Positions 34,483 to 47,369 of a DNA stretch of 64,000 nucleotides are shown here, piece by piece (the first letter of the stretch is position 1; each line of letters starts with the position of its first letter). A program made the translations under genes and the position numbers. The notes beneath the pieces are model-generated. The model searched no databases, was not told where the DNA came from, and was given only the letters and a program-made list of their open reading frames with translations. Origin of the DNA: Antitrichia curtipendula (lineage: Eukaryota > Streptophyta > Bryopsida > Hypnales > Leucodontaceae); the NCBI GenBank assembly GCA_951230915.1, contig OX579640.1:9320981-9384980 (forward strand), in the 5' to 3' direction.

Positions 34483-37400
34483 ATGAAGGGGACGACATTC
34501 AGCTTCATTCTGTTCCTTGCAATCCAGATCGCAGGAATTCACGGGGATGCCAATCAGGGTCCATTCTGCGCGGAGGCGATCGCAAACTACAACACCAGCG
34601 GGTCATGTCCCCAGGTTTCGACCTTCGACATCATCGACACAGCAGCGTACGCGGGAGTGTGGTACGAGCTCGGAAGCACCGCCCAGTTCAAGCTCTTGTC
34701 GGAGGCCGGATTAGACTGCCTGCAAGCCAATTACACACTCCAAGTTTCCAACGCCACGACGTCGCTCGCCGTCGTGAACAGCGGGAGACGCTCCCTGGGA
34801 CCCGTGGCCACATTGGGCGTCACCAGCATCAGCACGGGCGCCAAGGATGTGTGTATGAGCGCTCGCGACGTGTGCGCGTACCTGGGGCCTCCGAGTGGAA
34901 TGATGCAGTCCGTCCGCGAGCTTCGGAGAATCGCATCCATTGTGCGCACGGAGCTTCCCGATCAGGCGACGATTCTCGACGACGTGGCGCAAAAGATTGA
35001 GGGTTGTGGAAGCAGCATCTCCAAGGAGTTCACGATGGTGGCTGAGCATGTACGGACCATTCAGAAATTAGACGGATACCTCAGCGCAGGGAACAACACC
35101 GCGACGGCCAACGTTGAGCAGATCAAACTGGAGATCATGGAAATCTGCAAGCATGTCGACACGCTTGCGATGTTCGTCGATGAGATGGCCAGTGCGAGGA
35201 GTCTTCTCGGGCAAGTGCGTGACCCACGTCTCTGTCGTCTCCTCTCTCGTCTCAAGCCCTAAATGCTTATGAATCTCGAATTTGACTCGCCTCGATCTGT
35301 ATTATGCCATGTTTGAGAAACACTAACGTGTATTCATTCTCAGAAGATTGAATTATCAAGTATGAAGTTGAAGAAACATGATTAATGTCCGTGCGTCCCA
35401 CATTACAGTGGAACAGCATCTGCTATCACCTAATTGCAACAGATTTGTCCTAGGGTTGAATGGGCAAACAGGGGACTGAAAACCACCGTTGAGACTGAAA
35501 ATGCTGATGTTCACGAATGACAATATCTGGTGCAATGAGGGTTGTATTACATGGATGTTCTCCACGTTTTGTGACGACTTTGTTCCTGCAGTCGTCCATT
35601 CATGATCAGACCCAGAGTGATTTGGGGGTATGTGTTTCATTTAATGAACTGCTTTGCTCAAGTTTCTGTCTTTTTTAGTTTCGTTTGCTAATTCCCAATG
35701 AAGCGAGGTGGTCAAAACCGATGTCTAGAGCCCACAAAATTCTGAATACGACTAATCACGCAATTTGCATCGAAATTAGCTGAATTCCATTCCCAACACC
35801 CTCTCTTCAATTTGAGCTCTGATCTGCCTCTATTGTCGCATTTGGGTGAGGTTTCCTAATCTAGGGTTCTTGTTCTGAAGCTCCTGGTGATATTGCAATG
35901 TGAGCAGGTGGTGGTGAAGCTCCTCGTAGCTGGGGAATTTGTGAGTACAGTCGACGTAACGCAAGCATCAGCGCTAATCGGATCCGCAGAGCAAAACATA
36001 CTGGTACGAGCAGACCGAATGAGAGCGAGTCTGCGGACTATGAGCACTGCTGCACAGGTTTTGGTCGCTGATGCAAGCATGCCCTACCGGAACATTTCGT
36101 GGAGTTTGCCTGGAGTTGCCACTCAGAACGTCACCAACAAAGGGAGATTAGAGGTTGGCTTGATCTCACCCCAAAAATCTTGAAAATTAATCTTTACAAA
36201 AATAAAATTCGTTGGGTGTGCAATCATTCAACTTTCCACTGTAGCGACACTATTGACAATTAGGTGACTCAGTAACGTGAGAGTCAGTAATGTTAACAGT
36301 CATGTAGCGCCGAGACTCTGCACCGTCAGAAATGAACAAATGCAGAATCATGTCGCATGTGTTCGAAGACTCAAACAATTGCGAATTAAGGTGGAAACAC
36401 CTAAAATCATCAATATAAGTAATTCAGAATAGTTGGAGGCACCTTTTCCTAGGAAAAATATTTTATTAGCAAATGAAAATCATGATTTTAAAATTAAAAA
36501 ATTAAAAAAAAAATTGGATAAGGCATCTATTATCTATGAATTGAAAGTGGAACTCCCTAGGAGACCATGAACTGCTTTGGTTTTCAAACAGAAATTTAAA
36601 TAAAAATTGCAGCCAACAAATTGCAATTAAGTATGGGGATGGTTTTATGAGACTTTGGGGGATACTTTAAAACGGAAGTCTACTGAGGAAGATTGGGTAC
36701 AAAGACAATATTGGGTGTTTTCACTTTAGTGTGCTCTTGATTGTATTCTTGAAGTACAGGGTAAACAAGAGTGTGCCATGGCCAAATCTGATTTTAGGGC
36801 CATAATTGACACACCCTCATTTACTTTGTACCTAATGAATTCACCAAAGCATGCTAGTTTGCATTTGTTGAACTCTATTTTCGTCATTAATTGGATATAT
36901 TAGATTGAGTTTTCCATGTGGTGAACACATGCTGTATGACTTGGTGTGACATGGACCCATTGCAAACAACATTCAATCTAAATCTAGATGGACAAGAAGC
37001 AAGACAAGTTTTTCAAGTCACTTCTAATGCACAGATCCTAGTGAGTCAAACCTTCAAATCTAATTATATTTATAATTCATGAGGAAACCTGCATTTCAAA
37101 TTGAACTCAACATCTCGACAGAGTTGCGTCAAAGAAAGAAAATTTGAGAGGCTCACTAAACCAGATACCCTTGGCACTCTCATTCTCCTAGGAATTGCGG
37201 ATGTACCCTAGGCATGAGGAGCTGATTTTGAGAGTTTAGGATTCATGAAATGGTCTGATGGCAGTTCTTTTGTTTCTGATGATGTGCAGTTCTCCATCTT
37301 GGGAGTGAAGGCGCCATTTAACATTATAGCTGTGGAAGGATTACCAAGCAAAGGCTACGAAGCAGCGCTCCTGTACTCATGCATTGAGAATCATGTCTTG

Positions 37401-37583
37401 GAGACCATCCAACAAACGTTCTTCGTGTTGTCACGACGACCTATTCTTTTGCCTGCCACATTGAACCGCTTCTTGGGCGTGGCAGCATCCTTAGGGAAAG
37501 ACTTTGACTGTGAAAATCCCTTTCTCACATCCGGTTGCAATTGTGCACCGTTTGTTGAGTCTTGTTCTCATTGGACGCCATAG
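34483..37583 (+). CDS. Secreted lipocalin-like protein with a helical insertion
   Basis: The three-exon model (34483-35214, 35908-36153, 37233-37583) is in phase throughout and gives 442 residues. Residues 1-21 are a signal peptide. The first lipocalin half has the G-x-W-Y signature (GVWYELGS, 58-65), a Cys-rich context and N-x-T/S glycosylation sites. The last exon carries the second half (KAPFNIIAVEG, GYEAALLYSC, QTFFVLSRRP) and a conserved-looking C-terminal helix. Between the two halves, about residues 140-320 form an Ala/Val/Ile/Glu-rich, mostly helical segment with heptad-like spacing that ordinary lipocalins lack. The first donor is GTGCGT, and the second intron (about 1.08 kb) is AT-rich. 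Without the last splice the frame would stop at 36183 and give 335 residues. The third-exon acceptor (37232) is my choice by phase. The ligand is unknown; lipocalins bind small hydrophobic molecules. Confidence 0.8.
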
Positions 37584-37873
37584 CCACTGGTGGAGGACAA
37601 CAACCATTTGAATGTATCGGTATTCGTCTTATGTCTAGTATAAGGTGTTTGCAATCTGCCACCTCTATTACTGTTCTTACCAAAGGAGAAGAAGAGGAGG
37701 CTCTGCAATGACAGAAGGTACCCTGAGGAAGTTTTGTAGATGCTTGTTCCAATTGATAACAACTTGGTTTGCAAGTTTGCATATGTTCTAGAGAGTTGTC
37801 AAAAGTAGGAATTAAAAATTTAGATCAAAATTACACATGTATGTAATCTTGGCATATTTGTAGGGAAAAGGTC

Positions 37874-38840
37874 TTAATCCCTAAATGGCCAATGCTTTTT
37901 TTGAGATTGAAATTTGAAGTTAAACAAAAAAGCCAACATTTTGGTGATTTTTTTCAATATTTTTTTAGTTATAACCATATAAATTCAAACTAAACATGAG
38001 TTACAGATCACATGGAAAAACAAAATACAACAGTATCACTTACAGATTGAAAGATTACAATGCTTGAGCATAAAATTGTTAAAATTAGGGTTAAAACTAT
38101 GAGAATGATTTGAAGTCTTTTAATCCTCTTCACATGTCAAATTGAAAATTGAGGTCACCAAAAAATCATGAGGTTAAATGAGGTTAAAGGATATAATGTG
38201 CATAACCTCAATCAATGTATGACTTCTCAAAATCTATTCTATATTTTTTAAATGAATTCTAATGTAATTTTCAATGTAAGATCTAGTGTATTATCACCTT
38301 AGATGAGATTTTAGGATCCTAAAGGACTGCAAGTTCCCGCACTGCCAGGAACGTGGGAATTGCACCAAATCAACCCAAAATCAGCAATATAATGTGGAAA
38401 AACTACTACCACATCATAAAATCATTTAGAATTATTTTTAATTCTATATATTTTTATTTTTTATTTTATTTATTTTATAAAAAAAATTAAATAATTATTA
38501 TTTAAAATTTATTTCATTTTCATTTTCATTTTTTTAATAATCTTTTAATGATTTTTTAATTCTGGACAACAATGGCTAGTTGTCAGCAATGGAGACAGGT
38601 CTAAAATGACTCTCCAGAGGAGCTGAAAAACATCTAATGTTTCCACAAGCCTTCTACACTAGAAATCAAGATTTGTAATGGATGCCCTTGTACAAAATCT
38701 TAAATAGAAAATTATAATCAGTTATTTTTTAAATCAAAATTTTGATCCTAAATTAGGCTCCAAAAAGCATTCATCTAAAAAGAATCATGTAAAATAATAA
38801 CTAGGTAAGGTTCTATTTAACTTCAAAGTTTTGTTAGCAC
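37874..38840. repeat. Dispersed AT-rich element, family C copy 1
   Basis: It starts TTAATCCCTAAATGG and aligns with 55807-56459 (same orientation) and 59964-60578 (reversed). Shared words include 'gattgaaagatta(c/t)aatg' and 'gacttctcaaaatcta'. It has no coding capacity. The right end is not clear; a gap in similarity at 38320-38640 suggests a further insertion. Confidence 0.55.
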
Positions 38841-40637
38841 CAAAATAAATAAATGCAAAAAATATTGGAAAGTATACATATTATGAAAAAACTTATAATA
38901 TATATGAAGAATTGCAACACCTATGTATAGTTTTTAAAAATCCATAGAAGAAGTTTCCTCCAATTGAAATTAAAATTCATTTGCATTGATTTGTTTTTAA
39001 ATTAAAAATATAATTTATTTATTATAAAGTCCCAAAATTTAGATAACTTATCCCATTATATATGTATTAAAAAAATTCATATAATTAGATATTTTAATGC
39101 TATTATTTCTCAAAAAACATTCATTTCATGTATATAATTTCATTTCTAGATTCCTTGTTAAAAGTACTACAAGAATTTTCTACATTAAAACAAATTATAT
39201 CCCTTGAGATTGGATTAAAATGCATTATAAGTGATTAGAATCAAGGCCATATGATATAGAAGTCGTGTACCCAAGGTTTTGCACTATCCAAACTCATGCT
39301 CTAATTGGTTTTAACTTCTGTAATTCAAAGAACTAAAATTAAACTTTAGATTTGAAGTTGAGGACTAATTTACACCAAGGCTAGACGAAGGGGCCATAAG
39401 TAATTAAAGAGATCCCACATTTTAGATGTCACCATGGGAGATGGGAGCCCAAAGAAAAAAGTAGTAATGACACTTTACATAGTCTTGGTGTAAATCCAGG
39501 AGAGACCATAGCCGGTGTATATCTATGTATTACTAGATTGACATTGTAAACTGCAAGATCAATTAAATAGACAAAATCTATTGTTGTGAGATTTTAGCCC
39601 TCATAATCTCCTACAAATCCGTCTAGACCTATGACAAAGAGGTCTACGGGTAAAGGAAAAAGCTCCTTGAAAACAGCATAATATTATCAACTTAAGATTC
39701 CAAGTGGATTTCTCATTCATGGAATGACATGGACCTTGACCAAAGTGTAAACCCAACTTGGCCACCACTACAGTACTTCTCCACCAACCACTACAACTCT
39801 GAGAATTCAAGAGGTCCCTTGGTCCGGCCTTGGTGTAAACTGGCTCAAATAAGTTTGTTACAAACAAAACCACAACTAAACTTTTTCCCACTTTACCGAA
39901 ATGATCTGCTAGTCGGTGTCCCACTTCAATTGCATTCGGCTCTCCGTTTGAATACGTAGCATGGCTTCTTCGAAATCTGGATACCCAATTCAGGTCATTG
40001 CCAGGAAGAATTGAGATCTCACATGCATTCGGTAAAGGAAATTGGAAATCTTCTTTTCACTGTTTCCTCAAAGAAATTTAAAAAAAATTGCCGGATGAAT
40101 TTGCCTCACTCCCGGAGTTCCGGACCAGCTTCCGTCGTTGCAGCATTTTGGGGGGATGCATGGCCCACTATAGAAAAAGCGAGCGCGGCGATTGGATATG
40201 AGTGCTCTAGAAGTTGCTCTAGAAGATGTGAGTGTGTGTTTCCAGGTGTGTTTCACTTATTATTCGTCATGTCACCCCAGCGCCTTGGTAGAATTTGAAC
40301 CATGCTGGTATACCAGTTGTTGCTTTTCCGGCATTTCCTGGAAAGCTACATACAACAGCAAGTGTTGCGTGCCAGGTAACATTCCGATCTAACACGATTG
40401 CACGTAAGTCAAGCTTTTTCAATCCACCTCCACGAACTTATTAGATCCGTTTGGAAGTGCCGGCACTCCCGTGCGTGTGAATGTTCAGCATTAATTCGTT
40501 AGAAGAATCTGGGTCTGTTCCATCCTCTGCTAGTCGAGGTGAGATCCGTTGTTGCCAGTGCAAATTTCGGTGGTAGCGCGCGCGCGTTGTACTTCTCGAG
40601 CTTCCGGGGGCTCTCCGGACGTCGCAATTGAATCCCA
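38841..40637. other. AT-rich spacer passing into a GC-richer gene upstream region
   Basis: Up to about 39,950 the sequence is very AT-rich without genes. From about 40,000 the composition becomes balanced and probably represents the promoter and leader of the small ORF at 40638. Overlapping minus-strand ORFs at 40499-40913 are shadows of that GC-rich stretch. Confidence 0.45.
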
Positions 40638-40862
40638 ATGCTTCCCTTCTTCATTCTGTCGCTTCTTCTGTTCCTTCTCGTGACGGTGGTGGTCATCCCC
40701 GCCCTGACGCAGCAGAGCCGGGCGGTGGTGGAGGAGGTGGAGTCCGTGCGACAGGCGGCGTCGGGGGGTCCGTCTCTCTGGACTGCGCTGGCGGCTCTGC
40801 TGCTGCTGCTCGCCTGCGTCCCCGGAGGTCCGTTGGCGCCCGTCATGAACACGGCTCGCTAA
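40638..40862 (+). CDS. Small two-helix membrane protein, 74 residues
   Basis: ATG 40638 to TAA. Residues 2-23 are a strongly hydrophobic helix (LPFFILSLLLFLLVTVVVIP). Then comes a short polar linker with an acidic helix (VVEEVESVRQAASGG), then a second hydrophobic helix (about 47-69) rich in Leu and Ala. The codons favour G or C in the third position, unlike the surrounding DNA, which supports real coding. No family is recognised, and there is no partner exon with consistent phase. It may be a small organelle- or ER-membrane protein. The overlapping minus-strand ORFs have low-complexity Arg/Ser-rich translations and are less credible. Confidence 0.55.
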   Translation: MLPFFILSLLLFLLVTVVVIPALTQQSRAVVEEVESVRQAASGGPSLWTALAALLLLLACVPGGPLAPVMNTAR

Positions 40863-42937
40863 TCTCTGAATCTTGTGTTTCCGGTACTGCGTCCAACTCC
40901 CCTGGAACTTCACAAATTCAAGTGTGCGTAGGTTGGCTGAGAGTCCATTTGTAGCCCATTTGAATGAGATCGATCCTGACGAAGCCTTTAATGGGATCTC
41001 CTCGTCTTGCTCGTATTCGTAGGGGTCTTTCGTGTGGAGTCACAGGGAGATTGTCAGTATCTGGTTCCCGGTTTACATTATTCGTTGCCATTCTTGGTTT
41101 ACAGATAAAATTTGTGCTACCGATGTTCTCCGTTTGCCACTTTTTCCTGATTCTAGTGGAGATTTGTTTGGGAAACTTCTGATATTTTCGTAAGGGAAAG
41201 AAGGATAATCTTCCTGTGGACATGACGTGTGTTTGATCGGAAAACCAGTTGTCCGGACGGAAGTTTTTTTTATCTCGTCAATCGGCGTTTAGTATCCTTC
41301 CGCAAGTTTTAGTTCCATTTTACTAGATTGTTTTCGAGTTTGCAGATTGATAGCATGAAGGTCCATTCATTTTTTGCGAAATTGTGGCCTCGCTACTACT
41401 TTCTCTTCAGTGTTCTTCACCATGACCTCTTATTAGCCTTCTAATTGATCTTCAAGTCATCTATGCCTAACCAAGAATTCGTTGTTTGAAAATGGTCCAT
41501 TTGATTGTGAAAATTGTAATTCAGATGGGGTCAAATTTGATATCGTGGGAATCGGTGAAGAAGATTGCAAGTGTTGGAAAATAATCGGAATTGGACAAAC
41601 GAAAGTCTCCATATGACCTACTCAATACTGATAGAAATTTCAGGGGTTCAGTTCATGATACTGCTTTTGGGGGTTTCATGTTACTGCTTTTCAGGGGGGC
41701 TTGATACTGCTTGGGGTCTAAAAAATGACCGACATTGTTTGAATGTTTGGTAAGTGTGCTAAGCCAGTGATAGTCTGACAAGTATGCATGTTTATGTTTG
41801 TGTACATTTAGGTCATTTTAGAGAAGGTCAAATTAAAGAGATCTGAGTGTGTTTTACAAATTATGCGTTTGTTTTGGTCAACTGTTCTATGAAGATTTTG
41901 CTATACTGCAAGTTCCTGGAAGATGGTTAGGGAGGAGAATACATGTTGCCTTGTTAGCTATAGAAGACCCGACAAAGGTTGAGCCCAAGCCTCTTTTGTA
42001 AGGGAGTGCTAGAACCGTGTGGATGAAGTATTTGGCACAAATGAATAAATCGCAATAGAAATGTCGTGAGTCTTGTTTCTTGGTTGTCTCTTGTTCATAT
42101 TACTGAAAAACCTCCGTAATATTATTGAAAATATTTATGATCTTGGTAGGTCGTTATGAGAATACCCGTTGGAGGTTGAGGAGGAATTATGGCCATGAGC
42201 TCACATGAAAGAAGCAAGAGTGTTCCAACGGCGAATTGGAGAGAAGAATTGAATTATGCAGACTGAATACCAATTCCAAGTGAGCAGATAAGGTAGTTAT
42301 TCACTCCTTGTAGATATTCGATTCTTGTCTTATCATGACACATAAATAGTACCAGTCCCAAGTTTGGGGAAAGTGTGCCACTTTCTCATTAGTTGTTCAG
42401 AAGAAGGATATATACGCATAACCCTTCTATGCAAAGAGAGTCCTTTGATCAACCAGAAAGTTTAAAGAAGTTCAAATTTGAGCGTCCAAGATTCAAGGAA
42501 CCACTAGGCATAATGTCTGACAACCTCGTTGAGCTTCCCGGCTCTCATAATCTAGACCACAATAATCGTCAATACTGCTATTTCCTACATGAAGTTTCAC
42601 CACCGATTTCAAAGCAGTCATGTTGCTGAGTCTACCTGAATAAATGTAAGATTCTACCAACTCCTGTCATCTGCTACACCCAACCCTCTCAAATCACACT
42701 CCCTTGAGCGGACAAATGAGCTTCTAAATGCACTGACATGTGTTCACAACTTAACAAGTAGAACTTGTGCAGTGAGATATGTACTCAGCATGAAACATTC
42801 TCAAGATATAGTGGGAGTATGAAGTAATTACAGAATGTGCAATTAATGAGTGCACACCTCATACTTACAAGTGGAAAATCGCTTACTGTTTGTTTTGAAC
42901 AGGACCAGTCAAATGTGCAACACTGAGAATTCTTCTC
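40863..42937. other. 3' flank and spacer, no gene seen
   Basis: This probably contains the 3' untranslated region of the small membrane-protein gene. An ORF at 42393-42629 has a polar, coding-like composition but no start context or splice partners that I could confirm. Confidence 0.45.
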
Positions 42938-45282
42938 TTACTGGGTAGCTTCCATCAGCCAGTGCTGAGGCTGAAGAGAGATAAACTTGACATTTGAGAA
43001 TCCAGCGTGAGCCAAAAGAGACGTCCACTGCTCCTCCGTCCGATCAACCCCTCCAGCGTGAACCAGGAGCGCTAGATCCATCAACGGTGGCACTCCTGTG
43101 TATGGACTCTCACCTCCGAACTCAGATGGCACAACAGGATCGTAGATTAACAGCTTCCCTTCAGATGGAAGCGATTTCTTGCAATTCTGTAGAACTTTGA
43201 TCGCGGCCTCATCGTTGAAGAGGTGCACTACATTCTGCACACACCAGGTCCACTCAGGCTGAGCACCACACTATGTACGTGGAGTTTCATAAGACATTAC
43301 AAAATTCTCAGGATAAGGACTTTGTAAACAAAAAGTTAGTAACCCATATAGGTGGGTGTCTTTGGTGAACAGTGAAACTGACAGAACTGGAACTTGCTGC
43401 TCCAATTTTGCTCCAGAATTGCAAAATATTTTAGTCATTTATTGAGGGCAACCTTTAAAACTGGTTCATAATGTTATGCACTAGGTGATTCAATTTTAGT
43501 AAGAGGAAAGTTACTAGTTATTGTACTATTGGCTGTATCTCTCCTGCAAAATTGGTTTAACTAGGAGAATCTGAAACAACTCATGAACCTCATCTCCACT
43601 TGTATTTCTGATTGTACTTCTTTACGTTTTCCATGCTAAAATTATTACTTAAGTAGGCATATGAGGCTCTTACCAACCAAAATCTTAGGAAGACATATGT
43701 CATGGAAATGAAAGGATCCTTCAAAGTTAGTTATAACCAGGCTTGTTCATAGTGTTCTGCAATCTACATATACAAAACATGTCCAGATTGAAATTATGGT
43801 TTCAGTTGTGTCCAAACCTTCAAGAGCATGGTATCACCACACGGTATATCACTGTCGAGTAGATTGCCAGCAACATGCTCCACTCCTGTCCTCAAGAATC
43901 ATAAATGTCAATCGTGCAGGTCTCACCCGTGCGACATACTGCCAACTACTGCGAACTAGAAGATATCAATCGCCAGTTCGCTACATCAGGAAGGAACATA
44001 ACATTCTTAAACAAAGCACAATTCTTTCTCTAGAGGAATCTTATTGCACAGAGAGACACCCTATTTTGACCAGAAAAATATCTTTTTGGCTCCTAAAATT
44101 CTCCATCCTCTCCGAGCTCGTTGATTCATCCACCATCCTCTCCACTATTTTCTCAATCATTCTAATAGCTACACATGAACGTAAGTCTACATAGATGGTC
44201 TCCAACTAGTTTCAAATATTTCAGGAGTTGTTCGACTTACCGGGAATACTTGGTGCAGCTGCGACTGCATGAGGCAAGTCGAAGTTGATTCCACGAATGT
44301 GAGGATGTGCAGCAACGATGGCTGCCACTGTCGTCCCTTGGAACCCGCCCACATCCACCAGCGTTTCCACCTCTTTCCACCTTCCATAACACTTCAATGC
44401 TTCGATTTTCTGCGCTCCCTGCACTTTATCCGCCAGACTCCACAGCTCCCCATACTCGGAGTCCACATCTGAGTACTCCCAAGAACTCTGTCCCCACATG
44501 GCAAAACACAGGAAAGGTCTGGCCTCAGCACATGGAGAGTCATGAAGGCACTTCTAAATAAATGGAACACTTCTACAATTACTTCTGATTTTTGGGCTGT
44601 GAAAGTGGTGTGTAATGAATCTGAGAGGAGGGGAGCAAGAATAACAACAAAACCTGAAAAGTTTGATTTTGTCTCTGCAGGAACTAATATTTGACATCAT
44701 GAAATAGAAGCCTCATCGAGTGCCAGAGACGCATTCAGTGTCCACATCAGGAAGAAGAGGTAAGCAGAAGGTAACCCTAATTAGGATTTCATGGACAGAG
44801 TGCAAGCACACCTTCCCATAACAAGCTTCCCACGCATTTCTCCCGTGCAATACCGTCTCGGACAAATGTTGCCACGGCGTCTGCGAGTTTCGGTAGTTCA
44901 AGTACATGACCATGGGCGCCAAGGTGCGGGGATTATTCTCTCGCACCAGCATTCGCGACGCGGGGGTTAAGCCATAGCGGGCACCACCTTGCTCGTCCTC
45001 GACCTCAAACACGCCCAAGTGCACCAACGCTCTCATGATCCGGTGGAGCGCCTGCTCATCCACGGCGTGACTCGGAAGCTCTTTAGCGATCTCGTGCACA
45101 GACAGACGGGGTTTCGTAGGCTCGGCTCGTGCCAGAATATCGGGAATGTGGAGCTCCACGACGGCTTTCAAGGTCATCGCGGCGGCGTGGCCAAACAGCA
45201 GAGGGGTGAGCACGCTCATGCCCGATGGCGATGGCGATGGGGGTACATCTTCGAGTCTCGTTGTTGCTGCGGCCTCCGACAT
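42938..45282 (-). CDS. COMT-type S-adenosylmethionine O-methyltransferase
   Basis: Four exons on the minus strand: 45282-44812, 44487-44241, 43885-43818 and 43234-42938. They join in phase to 360 residues, the normal size of plant class II (COMT-like) enzymes. These cytosolic dimers transfer a methyl group from S-adenosylmethionine to hydroxyls of phenolics such as caffeic acid derivatives and flavonoids. Residues about 20-120 form the N-terminal dimerisation and substrate domain (LLFGHAAAMTLKAVVELHIPDIL). The SAM-binding motif is LVDVGG at 200-205, where the usual third glycine is replaced by FQG, and FDLPHAV follows. The catalytic base is His266 (NVVHLFND). The late motifs GKLLIYDPVV and the acidic RTEEQW segment are present. 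The third exon is only 68 bp, with the GNLL motif. All donors and acceptors are GT-AG. The substrate cannot be read from the sequence. The GC-rich first exon suggests a normal, active gene. Confidence 0.93.
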
Positions 45283-46599
45283 TGGGAAATTGGGAAACAG
45301 GGTCAGGAAACAAGAGATTCAACTGGGAATGAATGTTGGAATTCGTGGACAATTGAGGTTAAGGGTTCTAGAATTCTGCGCTTGAGAACAACAATGGTGA
45401 TTGATCACAACATACGCATTTGTATTCATGTTAATGCTTGAATCGCAAGTCATTGTATCTGATTCTCTTGTGTGCAAAATGGCGACACGATGAGACCACG
45501 ATGAGGCCATCGCTTCGCGGCGTTTCTTCGTCATTTCGAGCACTCCGGGTTCTTGCCCATGTGGGCTAGGTTCAAAGGTGAAATCACCCATTCATTCCTG
45601 TCCCTGTACCCAATTCCGTCACCATGTACCAACACAGTACTTTCCTACTACGAAAATGTGCACCCTTGGTACATCATTACCGAGATAGGATTGGGTGTCT
45701 TCACCTTATATATTGACTAAATGGTGCTCGACTAAATTGTGGGCTACAAGCTACAAGATCAGCCAATATTGTCATAAAATATGCAGCTTACATTCTCCTT
45801 CGTGCAAGAAAACTTGAAAACAACCAAACCCTTCCCACAAGTTCTCCCCTACTTTAATTAACCCTAGCATCAACATTTTCATCCACATTCTCCTTCAAAC
45901 AATTTCCTCATTTATAAATAGTTATAGAGTATAGTACAAAGTCTCCCATTACTTCTCTCGAGAAATATTGTGGGACCTCAAATGAACACACTCTTCATTT
46001 ACACCAACCCAAGTCAAAGTTATTTCTCTCTATGCGACAAGCAGGATGGTGGACTTGACGACACTTGTGAAGAGTTTGGTTTTCTTGTTGTTGAGGGAAG
46101 AAATCAAATTAGAGTTAATGTTTAAAATTTCAAAATCAAAACCAAAGCATACGAAATGTCTTGCTCAATATAGCATTTTCATTATTGGGATTGACATTTA
46201 TCATTAAAAATGAATGAAAAAAAAAAAATCAATACTTTTACATGTATTCATATCTATCATCCCACATGTTACCAGAATGCACAAGTTGAGGGCACTCAAG
46301 GATTTTACTAAATGATTTAAAAGACAAACCTTCACCTTTAGAAAAGATTAGGAAAAACAAGTATTTTGAAATTTAGGCTAGCATTATGATCAAGCACTTA
46401 ATGGGTCGGAGTCCCTTTCATAGAACTGCGACCAAATACAGTGCGCTTAGTGTCGATACAATATTTAATCAATCGATACAATGAGAGATTACCAAGTTAC
46501 AGAAACCGAAACTCATTAGATGTAGAATCAAAGATTATAGATTTAGACGCTCATTCGATTCCAAGAACGGAGATGTAGATCCTCAGTAGTAATATTTCC
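45283..46599. other. Upstream region of the O-methyltransferase gene and spacer
   Basis: The first 300 bases, read on the minus strand, are the probable promoter and leader of the O-methyltransferase gene. The rest is AT-rich without features. Confidence 0.45.
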
Positions 46600-47296
46600 T
46601 TAAAGGAAGTATACTGCGAAGTAAATATGGGTGAGCCAAAAATCTCTTAGTAATCCTGCTACTCGGGGAGTGGACGAATCTCCTCACCATCTTCCAAACC
46701 TTTAAAAGTTGGAATGGAATGTCATAATTGGTTGTTGACTTTTCAATGCTAACATGGCACCTTCCCATTGGCAACCCGTCACCATTGCCATTACAAGTTG
46801 CAACTCATAACCTTCTTTCCTTTCAACTTGCTTCCTACACCTTGGATCATGAAGATTAAAGGTTGTGATTGGAAAATGTACAACCGGTTATGTACGATAA
46901 CCTATTCGCCGCTAGCATGGCTCATCAGTTATCTAATACATAACCTTAATACATAACCTCCTGGCTCCTCCTAACCTGTTGTGCAAATGGTTCATTCCTC
47001 TAAAGACGCTCTTGTACAGATATTCTAGCTAAGCAGGGGCATTTCATAAGTGAACAAAACCAGTGATCAAATCTACCAAGGATGCTTTCTTTACCCTTGC
47101 ACTTGCGCCTATATCTACAAGTAACGGAGCTCGCTTAATAAAATGCGATCGAACCGGGAGGGAATCCGTTTGAAGAAATTCAAGGGCTCTGCAGCACGGC
47201 TATCACTTGAAATGCGGTGCCGTACAAAACAATTGCAGCCACCAGGTAGAATGTTATGAATATGGACGTTGCCCTGCATTCCCAACTATTGCTTGT
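46600..47296 (-). pseudogene. Truncated duplicate of the MCTP gene 3' end
   Basis: The minus strand from 47296 downward copies the last coding exon and 3' region of the MCTP gene (49290-49810). Translation gives ATSIFITFYLVAAIVLYGTA, close to the MCTP equivalent. A deletion then removes most of the R-H-P-R-F-R segment and a stop follows. The copied 3' flank is interrupted by a 224-bp repeat (46728-46951). No other MCTP exon was found in the copy. It is a dead partial tandem duplication. Confidence 0.85.
46728..46951. mobile_element. 224-bp insertion flanked by CATAA
   Basis: Comparison with the undamaged MCTP 3' flank shows that this segment was added. The flank reads through from 'atgtcataa' to 'cct' in the original, while here CATAA occurs at 46723-46727 and again at 46952-46956 around the insert. 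The insert is the reverse complement of 32305-32527. The 5-bp flanking repeat is probably the target-site duplication. No terminal inverted repeats or coding capacity were seen, so the class is open. Confidence 0.75.
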
Positions 47297-47369
47297 CAGA
47301 GGCTCTGCAGAACCAGTGTCTCCACTCAAAATAAGGAACTGCACCTACTTGCACCAAGTTCGCTCCATC

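Noticed and set aside
34605..35049. Frames of 131 (plus) and 112 (minus) codons inside the lipocalin exon
   Set aside because: Out-of-frame shadows of a spliced gene with signal peptide and family motifs.
40499..40913. Two minus-strand frames of 117 and 127 codons and a 108-codon plus frame
   Set aside because: Low-complexity Arg/Ser/Gly-rich shadows of the GC-rich 40.6-kb ORF.
44989..45441. 150-codon plus-strand frame
   Set aside because: Antisense to the first exon of the O-methyltransferase gene, whose splice model is complete.
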